Positions 45,734 through 55,144 of a stretch of DNA of 64,000 bases are shown one piece after another. The translations under genes were made by a program, and so were the position numbers. The notes under the pieces are model-generated. The model had not been told where the DNA came from, made no database searches, and was given only the letters and a program-made list of their open reading frames with translations. The stretch comes from Lampropedia hyalina DSM 16112 (GTDB lineage Bacteria > Pseudomonadota > Gammaproteobacteria > Burkholderiales > Burkholderiaceae_C), in assembly GCF_900129055.1 (NCBI RefSeq), contig NZ_FQUZ01000007.1, forward strand, positions 1 to 64,000, given 5' to 3'. Numbering within the stretch: position 1 is the first letter of the stretch; every line of letters begins with the position of its first letter.

Positions 45734-47391
45734 TCCACACTCCTGCCCTTGGGGGCAAACAAACCTTGGGGGCGTTTCTGGATGAACAGCACGATCAGCA
45801 CCAGCACGGCAATCTTGGCCAGCACTGCCCCGGCAAACGGCTCCATGAACTTGCTGATGCTGCCCAGCGCGAATGCGGCAATCACCGTGCCCGCCAGTTG
45901 GCCCACGCCCCCCAGCACCACGACCATGAAGGAGTCGATGATGTAGGCCCGCCCCAGGTCAGGCCCGACGTTGCCCAATTGCGACAGGGCCACGCCGCCC
46001 AGCCCGGCAATGCCCGCGCCCAGGCCGAAGGTGAGCATGTCGATGCGCCCGGTGGGCACGCCCACGCAGTCGGCCATGCGGCGGTTCTGCGTGATGGAGC
46101 GCACGAACAGGCCCAGCCGCGTGTGGTTCAGCAGCAGCCAGACGAACAGCACCACCAGCAGCGAGAACACGATGATGGCCAGCCGGTTGTAGCTGAGCAC
46201 CAGCCCGTTCATGACTTCCACACCGCCGCTGAGCCAGCCGGGGTTCGCCACTTCCACGTTCTGCGCTCCGAACAGGCTGCGCACCGCCTGCATCAGCACC
46301 AGGCTGATGCCCCAGGTGGCCAGCAGTGTCTCCAGTGGGCGGCCATAGAGCCAGCGGATGACGGTGCGCTCCAGCACCATGCCCACGCAGGCGGTCAGGC
46401 AGAACGCCACGGGCAGGGCGGCCAGCACATACCAGTCCAGCCACTGCGGTGCCCACTGGCGGAAGGCCAGTTGCACCAGCCAGGTGGCATATGCGCCGAT
46501 CATCAGGAATTCGCCGTGCGCCATGTTGATGACTCCCATCAGCCCGAAGGTGATGGCCAGCCCCAGTGCGGCCAGCAGCAGCACGCTGCCCAGGCTCAGG
46601 CCGTAGAACAGATTGCCGGCCCATTCGATCTTCTTCAGGTGCGCATCCAGTTTCTGCACGGCCTGCGCGGCGGCGGTGCGCACGGCCAGGTCGGGTTCGT
46701 GGAACTGGCCTTCGGCATTCTTTTCCAGCATGGCGGCCAGTGGTGCGCGGAACGATGCTTCCTGCGCATGGGCCAGCAGATTGACGGCATGCAGCCGTGT
46801 CGAGGCATCGGGGCTTTGCAGTTCCAGGCTGGCCACGGCGATCTGCAAGGCTTTTTTCACGGCGGGGTCTGGCTCGGTGGCCAGGGCCACGTTCAGTTGC
46901 GGCAACAAGTCAGCGTCCTGACTGTGGCGCAGTTGCCGCGCCGCTTGCAGGCGGGTGGCGGTATCGGTGGCGTGCAATTGGGCGGTGGCCAGCGCACTGG
47001 CCAAGGCACGGCGCAGGCGGTTGTTGATGGTGATGCGCGTGGCCGTCTCGGGCAGGGTGGCGGCGGTGCCATCGGCTGTGGTGACGGCATCGCCCGCGCC
47101 CGACTGCAACCAGAGCTGGCCTGCGGCCGGGTCGGCATACAGCCTGCCTTCGTGCAGGGCCTGCAATACCACGATGGCCTGCGGGTCGCTGCTGCGCCCC
47201 AACTGGCCGATGGCCGCCAGCCGCTCGTCATTGCTGGCAGCGGCCAGCGCGGCCAGGGTGCGCGGCTCCAGGGCGGCATGGCCGGGCAATGGCCACAGGC
47301 TCACCAGTGCCAGCAACAGCGCGGCCAGCCACGCCGGGGCAAGCCGCAGCAGGGGTCTGCGGAGGTGGGGGATGGGAAGGTGCATGTTCAT
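45730..47391 (-). CDS. urtB: Urea ABC transporter permease UrtB
   Basis: 553 residues. A signal-like segment and a periplasmic region of about 230 residues (DERLAAIGQLGRSSDPQAIV, HEAT-like helices) precede the LivH-like permease part with GVINMAHGEFLMIGAYATWL, the usual UrtB layout. The C-terminus GTVIAAFALGSISKFMEPF is also typical. The start at 47391 (MNMHLPIP) is preferred to a longer frame. A gap of about 90 bases separates it from urtA. Confidence 0.93.
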   Translation of the reverse strand: MNMHLPIPHLRRPLLRLAPAWLAALLLALVSLWPLPGHAALEPRTLAALAAASNDERLAAIGQLGRSSDPQAIVVLQALHEGRLYADPAAGQLWLQSGAGDAVTTADGTAATLPETATRITINNRLRRALASALATAQLHATDTATRLQAARQLRHSQDADLLPQLNVALATEPDPAVKKALQIAVASLELQSPDASTRLHAVNLLAHAQEASFRAPLAAMLEKNAEGQFHEPDLAVRTAAAQAVQKLDAHLKKIEWAGNLFYGLSLGSVLLLAALGLAITFGLMGVINMAHGEFLMIGAYATWLVQLAFRQWAPQWLDWYVLAALPVAFCLTACVGMVLERTVIRWLYGRPLETLLATWGISLVLMQAVRSLFGAQNVEVANPGWLSGGVEVMNGLVLSYNRLAIIVFSLLVVLFVWLLLNHTRLGLFVRSITQNRRMADCVGVPTGRIDMLTFGLGAGIAGLGGVALSQLGNVGPDLGRAYIIDSFMVVVLGGVGQLAGTVIAAFALGSISKFMEPFAGAVLAKIAVLVLIVLFIQKRPQGLFAPKGRSVE

Positions 47392-47484
47392 GGTGCAAAA
47401 GCCTGGGCGAGCGAAACAGGAAGTCCGTGCCGTGCCCACGGGGTCTGCCGGACCGGGGTGGGCGGTGGCACGGTTCAGGCCGGC

Positions 47485-48747
47485 TTATTTCGCCGGAGCC
47501 TTGTCGGATTTTTTCTCGTTGCCCGGCAGGTACGGACTCCAGGGCTGGGCGCGGATCGGGCCGTCCGTCTTCCAGACCACATCAAACTGGCCATCCTCGC
47601 GGATTTCGCCGATATAGACGGGTTTGTGCAGGTGGTGGTTGCTCTCGTCGAACTTCACCGTGTAGCCGCTGGGCGAGGCAATGCTCTGGCCACCGATGGC
47701 TGCGATCACCTTGTCCACTTCGGTGCTGCCCGCTTTCTCGACGGCTTGCTTCCAGAGGTTGATGCCGATGTAGGTCGCTTCCATCGGGTCGTTCGTCACC
47801 ACGGATTCGGCCTTGGGCAGGTTCTTGGCCTTGGCATAGGCCTTCCACTTGCTGATGAAGGCGGCATTGGTGGGGTTGTCGATGCTCTGGAAGTAGTTCC
47901 ACGCGGCCAGATGGCCTACCAGCGGCTTGGTATCGACACCGCGCAGTTCCTCCTCGCCCACCGAGAAGGCGACCACGGGCACGTCGGTGGCCTTCAGCCC
48001 CGCATTGCCCAGCTCCTTGTAGAACGGCACGTTGGAATCCCCATTGATGGTGGAGACCACGGCGGTCGGGCCACCGGCGGCAAAGCGTTTGATGTCGGCG
48101 ATGATGGTCTGGTAGTCCGCATGGCCAAACGGCGTATAGACCTCCATGATGTTGGCATCGGTGATGCCCTTGCTGTGCAGGAAGGCACGCAGAATCTTGT
48201 TGGTGGTGCGCGGGTACACATAGTCGGTGCCCAGCAGCACAAAGCGTTTGGCCCCGCCGCCATCCTCGCTCAGCAGGTATTCCACGGCCGGGATGGCCTG
48301 CTGGTTGGGGGCCGCGCCGGTGTAGAACACATTGCGCTCCAGCTCCTCGCCCTCGTACTGCACGGGGTAGAACAGCAGGCCATTGAGTTCCTTGAACACC
48401 GGCAGCACGGCCTTGCGCGAGGCCGAAGTCCAGTTGCCGAACACCACGGCAACTTTTTCCTTGGCCAGCAGTTCACGGGCCTTTTCGGCGAACAGCGGTT
48501 CACTGGAGGCCGGATCGACCACCACGGCTTCCAGCTTCTTGCCCAGCACACCGCCACTGGCGTTGATCTCGTCGATGGTCATCAGCGCGACATCCTTCAG
48601 GGCGGTTTCCGAGATGGCCATCGTGCCGGTCAGCGAATGCAGGATGCCGACCTTGATGGTGTCCTGCGCATGGGCCGAGAGCGTCAGGCCGGATGTGGCC
48701 AGAATGCCTGCGACCGTCAGTTGCTTGAGGATGAATCTGCGTTGCAT
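47485..48747 (-). CDS. urtA: Urea ABC transporter substrate-binding protein UrtA
   Basis: 420 residues. The N-terminus MQRRFILKQLTVAGILATSG has a twin-arginine-like pattern and cleavage after SAHAQ. The mature part (IKVGILHSLTGTMAISE, GWTS-like NWTSASRKAVLPVFKE, FYPVQYEGEELERNVFYTGA) is diagnostic of urea-binding UrtA within the LivJ-type family. It is the first gene of urtABCDE. The operon starts from a sigma-54 type promoter about 105 bases upstream, pointing to nitrogen-limitation control. Confidence 0.95.
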   Translation of the reverse strand: MQRRFILKQLTVAGILATSGLTLSAHAQDTIKVGILHSLTGTMAISETALKDVALMTIDEINASGGVLGKKLEAVVVDPASSEPLFAEKARELLAKEKVAVVFGNWTSASRKAVLPVFKELNGLLFYPVQYEGEELERNVFYTGAAPNQQAIPAVEYLLSEDGGGAKRFVLLGTDYVYPRTTNKILRAFLHSKGITDANIMEVYTPFGHADYQTIIADIKRFAAGGPTAVVSTINGDSNVPFYKELGNAGLKATDVPVVAFSVGEEELRGVDTKPLVGHLAAWNYFQSIDNPTNAAFISKWKAYAKAKNLPKAESVVTNDPMEATYIGINLWKQAVEKAGSTEVDKVIAAIGGQSIASPSGYTVKFDESNHHLHKPVYIGEIREDGQFDVVWKTDGPIRAQPWSPYLPGNEKKSDKAPAK

Positions 48748-48851
48748 GGTGTGTGCCTTTCAATCAGGGGGAAGCCATTGGATGGGGATGCGGGCGGGTG
48801 TTGCAGCCAGGTGAAAACACTGTGCCGAGAACCCCCGTGCCATGCCGGTTA

Positions 48852-48867
48852 CGCAAATCGTGTGCCA
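48852..48867 (-). promoter_or_regulatory. Sigma-54 (-24/-12) promoter of urtABCDE
   Basis: The minus strand reads TGGCACACGATTTGCG, matching TGGCAC, five bases, TTGC exactly at the GG and GC positions. Transcription would begin about 12 bases after the GC, leaving a leader of about 90 bases before urtA. Confidence 0.75.
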
Positions 48868-48880
48868 TGTTGCTTGGCTG

Positions 48881-49212
48881 CCGTCATTTCGGCCTTCGCC
48901 CACTGCTGTCCGGAATATTGTGAGAGGGCTGCCAATGGTGCCATTGCAACTGCCCCCAACACACAAACCGCCGTCATTCCGGCGCAGGCCGGAATCCAGT
49001 AACACATTGTTTCATTGGGACATATCGGTGTTTTTTGCAACGTCGTCACTGGATTCCGGCCTGCGCCGGAATGACGGTGCTGGGTAGTTTGATGAAGTGT
49101 AAAAATTGGAATCTGAGTTTGCCTGAAGCGCAGTAAATCCAGCCATAACAAGGCATTGAGAATGCACGCCTGAATTTATTCCGGACAGCAGTGGGCCTTC
49201 GCCGCAATGATG
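48881..49212. repeat. Nested inverted-repeat block (MITE-like)
   Basis: The inner pair is a perfect 30-base inverted repeat, 48971-49000 against 49048-49077, beginning CCGTCATTCCGGCGCAGG and ending ATCCAGT, around a 47-base centre. The outer pair is a perfect 20-base inverted repeat, GCCCACTGCTGTCCGGAATA at 48898-48917 against 49177-49196, extended outward with mismatches by CCGTCATT-like ends. The inner unit has the same layout as the copy at 55909-56016, including a shared TGTTTTTT stretch before the right arm. Confidence 0.85.
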
Positions 49213-49241
49213 GTGCAAGATCAGTTCACGAATGGTGGAGA

Positions 49242-49300
49242 TTGGATCGCTCCTGCGCTCCTGCGCAGGAACGCCGCTCCCGCCGCTCCAGCGGTATGCC
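49242..49300 (+). repeat. Half copy of the palindromic repeat seen at 33529-33663
   Basis: About 59 bases align with the left half of that element: TTGGATCG, TCCT.GCTCCTGCG.AGGAACG, and CGCCGCTCCAGCGG.ATGCC, with about eight differences. The right half is absent. Confidence 0.7.
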
Positions 49301-49561
49301 ACCACATGGCGCACGCAGGGGGTGCTGTCTGCCTTGAACTGGTGCGCCCATGCACCAAAAACGCCAGCACAGCACGGGCAGGCCGATACCTGACCAGACC
49401 ATGCCAGCCGAACGAACGCATCAGTCCTACAGCAGCGGCGACCGTCGCTGTGGATTCAGATACATATTGTTGTTTGCAAAGGATTTATAGGGGTTTTTGG
49501 TGTTTTCTGCATGCCGTGGCAGGCAGGGGTGTGGCCATTGGATTGCCGGTTCGCAGTGCGG

Positions 49562-49577
49562 TGGCACAGCTTTTGCA
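49562..49577 (+). promoter_or_regulatory. Sigma-54 (-24/-12) promoter of the urea carboxylase operon
   Basis: TGGCACAGCTTTTGCA matches TGGCAC, five bases, TTGCA exactly. Transcription would begin near 49588, about 30 bases before the allophanate hydrolase start, which has its own AAGGA ribosome site. Confidence 0.8.
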
Positions 49578-49617
49578 CAGGGTCTTGCCACTGGTATACA
49601 AGAAAGGATTCCGCCGC

Positions 49618-51456
49618 ATGCCTTCCCCCATCTCCCTCTCTTTGCCCACCACCGGCTGGACGCTGGCGCAGTGGCGCGATGCCTATGCCCACGGTGCGGA
49701 ACCGGCCCGTCTGCTGGCAGCACTGCGTGCGGGTCTGCTCCCGGACGATCCGGCCTGGATCAGCCTTGCCAGCCCGCAACAGCTCGATGCGCAGTGTCGG
49801 CATCTGCAAGCCCTGCTGGAGCAGGCCGGTGGCGATCCAAGCCGGTTGCCGCTGTATGGCGTGCCCTTTGCCGTCAAGGACAACATCGATGCGGCGGGCT
49901 GGCGGACCACTGCCGCCTGCCCCGCATTCGCCTACACCGCGCAGCACGATGCCCTGGTCGTGGAGAAGTTGCGTGCGGCGGGGGCCATTCTGATCGGCAA
50001 GACCAACCTCGACCAGTTCGCCACCGGGCTGGTGGGCACGCGCTCCCCGTATGGTGCCGTGCCCAATGCGTTTGACCCGGCCTATATCAGCGGTGGTTCC
50101 AGTTCCGGCTCGGCCAGTGTGGTGGCGCGTGGGCTGGTGCCGTTCGCGCTGGGCACGGATACCGCCGGTTCCGGGCGTGTGCCAGCGGCCTTCAACAATA
50201 TCGTGGGCCTCAAACCCACCAAGGGCTGGGTCAGCAATACCGGGCTGGTGCCTGCCTGCCGCACGCTGGACTGCATCACGGCCTTTGCCCTGACCGTGGA
50301 AGATGCCGCGCAGGCGGTGCGCATTTTCTCGGGCTACGACCCTGCCGATGCCTACAGCCGTCCGCGTCCGGCGGTCACGCCGGCACCGATGCCCGCCCAG
50401 CCGCGTCTGGCCGTGCCCACTGCGCCTGCATTCTTTGGCGATGAGTTGGCTGCCGAACACTTCGCCCAGGCACTGGCGCAGTTGCGGGCGCAGGGGGCCA
50501 CGCTGGTGGAGATCGATTTCAGCCCCTTTGCCGAACTCGCAGCCCTGCTGTACCAGGGGCCGTGGGTGGCCGAGCGGCAGGTGGCCATGCAGCCCTGGCT
50601 CGATGAACGGCCCGATGCCATCGACCCCGTGGTGCGGCAGGTTGTGCAGCAGGCCAGCGGTTATACGGCTGCCGATGCCTTCCGGGCCGAATACCGCCGC
50701 GCCGCACTCAGCCGCCAGATTCAACAGCTTCTGGCGCAGGTGGATGCGCTGGTCGTGCCTTCCACGCCCACCATCTTCACCATCGAGCAGTTGCGGCAGG
50801 AGCCGGTGCAGCGCAATTCCGCGCTGGGCACTTACACGAATTTCACGAATCTGGCCGACCTGTGCGCGCTGGCATTGCCTGCCGGTCTGCGCAGCGATGG
50901 CCTGCCAGCAGGCATCACGCTGATTGCCCCGGCCTGGCACGACGGCACATTGGTGGATTTCGGCCTGCGCTGGCAGGCGAAGCAAGGCCTGCCAGCAGGC
51001 GCGCCGGGGGTGGTACAGCCACTGGCCGATTCGGCCACGCCCCCGGCCAATCCGCTGGACGAGCGGCAGGAGATTGTGCTGGCCGTGGTGGGCGCACACC
51101 TGCGCGGCATGCCGCTGAACCACCAGCTCAGCAGCCGCAAGGCACGTTTTCTGGAGGAAACGCAGACCGCGCACGGCAGTTACCGCCTCTACGCCCTGCC
51201 GGGAACCACGCCCCCCAAACCCGGCCTGCGGCACACGCCGGGGCAGGGCGCGGCAGTGGTGGTGGAGCTGTGGGCACTCACGCCCCATGCGTTTGGTGAA
51301 TTCACCGCCGAAGTGCCTGCACCGCTGGGCATCGGCAACGTGGTGCTGGCCGATGGCCGCAGCGTCAAGGGCTTCATCTGCGAACCCGCCGCGCTGGAAG
51401 GGGCCACCGACATCACCGCGTTCGGCGGCTGGCGGGCCTATCTGCAAAGCCTGTGA
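49618..51456 (+). CDS. atzF: Allophanate hydrolase
   Basis: 612 residues. It hydrolyses allophanate, made by urea carboxylase, to ammonia and carbon dioxide. The N-terminal amidase-signature domain has the Ser-cisSer-Lys triad: K87 (GVPFAVKDNID), the GGSSSGSAS loop at 159-167, and the nucleophile S185 (GTDTAGSGRVPA). The C-terminal domain of about 170 residues (from LNHQLSSRKARFLEETQTAH) is the separate allophanate hydrolase C-domain. The start at 49618 is set by AAAGGA nine bases upstream. The urea carboxylase gene follows after 45 bases. Confidence 0.95.
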   Translation: MPSPISLSLPTTGWTLAQWRDAYAHGAEPARLLAALRAGLLPDDPAWISLASPQQLDAQCRHLQALLEQAGGDPSRLPLYGVPFAVKDNIDAAGWRTTAACPAFAYTAQHDALVVEKLRAAGAILIGKTNLDQFATGLVGTRSPYGAVPNAFDPAYISGGSSSGSASVVARGLVPFALGTDTAGSGRVPAAFNNIVGLKPTKGWVSNTGLVPACRTLDCITAFALTVEDAAQAVRIFSGYDPADAYSRPRPAVTPAPMPAQPRLAVPTAPAFFGDELAAEHFAQALAQLRAQGATLVEIDFSPFAELAALLYQGPWVAERQVAMQPWLDERPDAIDPVVRQVVQQASGYTAADAFRAEYRRAALSRQIQQLLAQVDALVVPSTPTIFTIEQLRQEPVQRNSALGTYTNFTNLADLCALALPAGLRSDGLPAGITLIAPAWHDGTLVDFGLRWQAKQGLPAGAPGVVQPLADSATPPANPLDERQEIVLAVVGAHLRGMPLNHQLSSRKARFLEETQTAHGSYRLYALPGTTPPKPGLRHTPGQGAAVVVELWALTPHAFGEFTAEVPAPLGIGNVVLADGRSVKGFICEPAALEGATDITAFGGWRAYLQSL

Positions 51457-51501
51457 TTTCGCTGCATTCATGTACCCCATTCCATTCGGAGAACTGCTGA
51501 C

Positions 51502-54500
51502 ATGTTCCATACCGTTCTGATTGCCAACCGGGGCGAGATCGCCGTCCGCGCCATTCGCACCCTGAAGAAACTCGGCATCCAAAGCGTGGCCATTTATTCC
51601 GATGCCGACCGCAACGCCGAGCACGTTCAACTGGCCGATGTGGCCATCGCGCTGGGGGGGGACAAACCCGCCGACAGCTATCTGCGCATCGACAAAGTCA
51701 TCGATGCCTGTCGGCAAACCGGGGCGCAGGCGGTTTTTCCTGGCTATGGTTTCCTGTCGGAAAGCACCGAGTTCGGCAGGGTGTGCGAGGAAAATGGCAT
51801 CGTCTTCATCGGCCCGACAGCGGTGCAGATCGAGGAGTTTGGCCTCAAGCACCGTGCCCGCGAACTCGCCGCTGCCGCCGGTGTGCCGATGACCCCCGGC
51901 ACGGGCCTGCTGGCCAGCATCGATGAGGCCCTGACGCAGGCCGACCGCATTGGCTACCCGGTCATGCTCAAGACCACGGCAGGCGGCGGTGGCATTGGCC
52001 TGACGCGCTGCAACTGCGCCGACGATCTGCGCAAGGCATTCGAGAGCGTGCAACGCCTGGGCGAGACGTTTTTCCGCGACGGGGGCGTGTTCATCGAACG
52101 CTTCGTCGATCACGCCCGCCATGTGGAAGTGCAGATTTTTGGCGATGGCAAGGGCCGTGTGGTGGCACTGGGCGAGCGCGATTGTTCGGTGCAACGCCGC
52201 AACCAGAAAATCATCGAGGAAACGCCCGCGCCCCATCTGCCGCAGGCCACGCGCGAGGCCCTGCTGCAAGCGGCGGTGCGGCTGGGCGAATCCATCCAGT
52301 ACCGCAGTGCGGGCACCGTGGAGTTCGTCTATGACGCTGCGCGCGATGCATTCTATTTTCTGGAAGTGAACACGCGCTTGCAGGTGGAGCATCCCGTCAC
52401 CGAAGCCGTCACCGGGCTGGACCTGGTGGAGTGCATGCTGCGCGTGGCGGCCGATGCGCCGCTGGACTGGGGCGCGCTTTCGCGCCCGCCGCAGGGCGCG
52501 GCCATCGAGGTGCGGCTGTATGCCGAAGACCCGCTGAAGAACTTCCAGCCCTCGCCCGGCACGCTCACCGATGTGCATTTTCCCGATGGTGTGCGGGTCG
52601 ATGGCTGGGTGGGCACTGGCACGGAGGTCGCGCCGTTCTACGACCCGATGATTGCCAAGATCATCGTGCGTGGCCAAGACCGTGCCGATGCCCTGGCCCG
52701 CCTGCAAGCGGCCCTGGCCGAGACCCGCATCCACGGCATTGCCACCAATCTCGATTACCTGCGCCAGATCGTGGCCGCCCCGCGCTTTCTGCAAGGCGAG
52801 ATCAGCACCCAGTTTCTGAACGACTTCCACTTCGTGCCGCACATTGTTGAAGTGCTGGTGGCCGGAACCGCCACCAGTGTGCAGGACTACCCTGGCCGCG
52901 AAGGCTACTGGGACATTGGCGTGCCGCCGTCCGGCCCGATGGACGACTACGCATTGCGCATGGCGAACCGGCTGGTGGGCAATGCCCCGCAGGCGGCCGC
53001 ACTGGAATGCACGCTCAACGGCCCCACGCTGAAGTTCCATTGCGATGCCATCGTGGCCCTGACCGGCGCGAACACCCCGGCCACGCTGGATGGTGACGAA
53101 TGCCCGCTGTGGAGTGCGTTCGACGTGAAGGCCGGGCAGGTGCTGAAGCTGGGCAAGGTGCTGTCGGGCTGCCGCAGCTATGTGGCGGTGCGCAATGGCA
53201 TCGACGTGCCGCTGTACCTGGGCAGCCGCGCCACCTTCGCGCTGGGACAGTTTGGCGGACACGCCGGGCGGGTGTTGCGCACTGGTGACACGCTGGCCAT
53301 TTCGCAGCCGCAACTGCCGGCCTGCACCACGCCCGCGCCAGTGGCGCAACCCGAGCGGCTGGATGCGCAACTGGTGCCGACCTATCCCAGCCACTGGCAT
53401 ATTGGCGTGGTCTATGGCCCGCATGGCGCACCGGACTTTCTCACGCCCGAAGCCATTGACATGTTCTTCGCCACCGACTGGCAGGTGCATTACAACTCCA
53501 ACCGGCTGGGCATCCGGCTGGTCGGCCCCAGGCCCATCTGGGCACGCAGCGACGGTGGCGAGGCCGGGCTGCATCCTTCCAATGTGCACGATTGCGAGTA
53601 CGCCATCGGCAGCATCAATTTCTCCGGCGACACGCCCATCATCCTCACCCGCGACGGCCCCAGCCTGGGCGGCTTCGTCTGCCCGGTGACGATCGCCAAG
53701 GCCGAGCTGTGGAAGGTCGGGCAGGTCAAGCCCGGCGATACCATCCGCTTCCAGCCGCTGTCCTGTGCGCAGGCCGTGGCCTTGCAACAGCGGCAGGAAG
53801 CGGCGATTGCCACGCTCCAGGCCCCACCCGAAGGCATTGCCAGCCTGCCGCTGGCGGCTCCGGATGCGCTGGAGAGCACGATAGTGGCCAGCCTGCCCGC
53901 CAGCGGGCACCAGCCGCGCATCACCTACCGCCAGGCGGGCGACAGCTACCTGCTGCTGGAATACGGCGAGAACGAGCTGCACATTGCCGCGCGGCTGCAC
54001 ATTCACCTGCTGATGCAGCACTTGCAGGCCCAGCCGATTGCGGGCGTGTTCGAGCTGTCGCCCGGCGTGCGTTCGCTGCAAGTGCGCTACGACAGCCTCA
54101 CCATCGGCCAGCCGGAACTGGTGGCGCGGCTGCTGGAGATCGAGAAACAATTGCCTGATGTCACCACCGTCACCGTGCCCACCCGCGTCGTGCATCTGCC
54201 GGTAGCCTGGGAAGACAGTGCCACGCTGGGAGCGGTGCAACGCTACCAGGAAACCGTCAAGCCCCAGGCCCCGTGGCTGCCGAACAATGTCGATTTCATC
54301 CAGCGCATCAACGGGCTGGACAGCCGCGAGGACGTGCGCCGCATCTTCTTCGAGACCCGCTACCTTGTCATGGGGCTGGGTGACGTTTATCTGGGTGCAC
54401 CCTGTGCCGTGCCGCTGGACCCGCGCCATCGCCTGCTCACCTCCAAGTACAACCCGGCGCGCACCTTCACCGCCGAAGGCACGGTGGGCATTGGCGGCGT

Positions 54501-55125
54501 GTACATGTGCATCTATGGCATGGATTCGCCCGGCGGCTACCAGTTGGTGGGGCGCACCGTGCCGATCTGGAACAAGTTTCTGAAGAACCCCGTGTTCCAT
54601 GCAGGCCAGCCGTGGCTGTTGCGCTTTTTTGACCAGGTGCGCTTCTACCCGGTCAGCGAGGCGGAACTCAACCAGTTCCGCGAGGATTTCCGCGAAGGCC
54701 GCGCCACCGTGCGCATCGAGGAGGAAACCTTCGACTATGCCGTCTACCGGAAATTCCTTGCAGACAACGCTGCCAGCATTGCTGCGTTCAAGGAACGGCA
54801 GGCCCGCGCCTTCACCGACGAAGTGGCCCTGTGGCAGGCCGACGACATGACCGCCAGCGAGCCGCCTGCGGTCGAGACCAGCACCGTCACCCTGCAAGAT
54901 GGCCAGAGCCTGATCGAAGCCGACCTGTCGGGCAACATCTGGAAAGTGCCGGTATCCAGCGGACAAAGCGTCAAGGCCGGGGATACCCTGCTCATCGTCG
55001 AAGCCATGAAGATGGAAATTCACGTCAGCGCACCAGCCGATGGCACAGTGGTGGACATCCTCTGCCAGCCTGGCCGCCCCGTCAGCAGTGGCGATGCCCT
55101 GCTGGTCTTTGCGGCAGCGGCCTGA
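51502..55125 (+). CDS. uca: Urea carboxylase
   Basis: 1207 residues. It uses ATP and bicarbonate to carboxylate urea to allophanate. Order of domains: biotin carboxylase (FHTVLIANRGEIAVRAIRTL, KTTAGGGGIGLTRC, FLEVNTRLQVEHPVTEAVTG; about residues 1-450), a carboxyltransferase resembling the KipI/KipA pair (RDGPSLGGFVCPVTI region), and a C-terminal biotin domain with the biotinylated K1170 (VEAMKMEIHV). Some enzymes of this family prefer guanidine; those usually come with carboxyguanidine deiminase genes and a guanidine riboswitch. Neither is seen here, and the neighbour is a urea importer, so urea is the likely substrate. Confidence 0.95.
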   Translation: MFHTVLIANRGEIAVRAIRTLKKLGIQSVAIYSDADRNAEHVQLADVAIALGGDKPADSYLRIDKVIDACRQTGAQAVFPGYGFLSESTEFGRVCEENGIVFIGPTAVQIEEFGLKHRARELAAAAGVPMTPGTGLLASIDEALTQADRIGYPVMLKTTAGGGGIGLTRCNCADDLRKAFESVQRLGETFFRDGGVFIERFVDHARHVEVQIFGDGKGRVVALGERDCSVQRRNQKIIEETPAPHLPQATREALLQAAVRLGESIQYRSAGTVEFVYDAARDAFYFLEVNTRLQVEHPVTEAVTGLDLVECMLRVAADAPLDWGALSRPPQGAAIEVRLYAEDPLKNFQPSPGTLTDVHFPDGVRVDGWVGTGTEVAPFYDPMIAKIIVRGQDRADALARLQAALAETRIHGIATNLDYLRQIVAAPRFLQGEISTQFLNDFHFVPHIVEVLVAGTATSVQDYPGREGYWDIGVPPSGPMDDYALRMANRLVGNAPQAAALECTLNGPTLKFHCDAIVALTGANTPATLDGDECPLWSAFDVKAGQVLKLGKVLSGCRSYVAVRNGIDVPLYLGSRATFALGQFGGHAGRVLRTGDTLAISQPQLPACTTPAPVAQPERLDAQLVPTYPSHWHIGVVYGPHGAPDFLTPEAIDMFFATDWQVHYNSNRLGIRLVGPRPIWARSDGGEAGLHPSNVHDCEYAIGSINFSGDTPIILTRDGPSLGGFVCPVTIAKAELWKVGQVKPGDTIRFQPLSCAQAVALQQRQEAAIATLQAPPEGIASLPLAAPDALESTIVASLPASGHQPRITYRQAGDSYLLLEYGENELHIAARLHIHLLMQHLQAQPIAGVFELSPGVRSLQVRYDSLTIGQPELVARLLEIEKQLPDVTTVTVPTRVVHLPVAWEDSATLGAVQRYQETVKPQAPWLPNNVDFIQRINGLDSREDVRRIFFETRYLVMGLGDVYLGAPCAVPLDPRHRLLTSKYNPARTFTAEGTVGIGGVYMCIYGMDSPGGYQLVGRTVPIWNKFLKNPVFHAGQPWLLRFFDQVRFYPVSEAELNQFREDFREGRATVRIEEETFDYAVYRKFLADNAASIAAFKERQARAFTDEVALWQADDMTASEPPAVETSTVTLQDGQSLIEADLSGNIWKVPVSSGQSVKAGDTLLIVEAMKMEIHVSAPADGTVVDILCQPGRPVSSGDALLVFAAAA

Positions 55126-55144
55126 TGGGTCGGGAAAGGTCGCC

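Larger units (their letters stand above)
48748..49617. other. 870-base divergent region between urtA and allophanate hydrolase
   Basis: No gene is supported. Contents, from left to right: the urtA leader, a minus-strand sigma-54 promoter (48852-48867), a nested inverted-repeat block (48881-49212), a half copy of the palindromic repeat at 49242-49300, a further palindrome TGGTGC, six bases, GCACCA near 49337-49355, and a plus-strand sigma-54 promoter (49562-49577). An activator (NtrC-type) site is expected but not resolved. Confidence 0.7.

Noticed and set aside
45622-49002. Plus-strand open frame of over 1100 codons opposite urtA, urtB and urtC
   Set aside because: It is an antisense shadow of the urt operon and runs through the inverted-repeat block.
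48881-49212. CRISPR-like repeats
   Set aside because: The units are inverted rather than direct, occur once per site and have no regular spacers.
49337-49355. NtrC binding site
   Set aside because: The palindrome TGGTGC-N6-GCACCA has the half-sites in the opposite order to the NtrC consensus (GCACCA ... TGGTGC), so it was left unassigned.
48748-49617. Guanidine-I (ykkC) riboswitch before the urea carboxylase operon
   Set aside because: The conserved ykkC motifs could not be found, and there are no carboxyguanidine deiminase genes in the operon.
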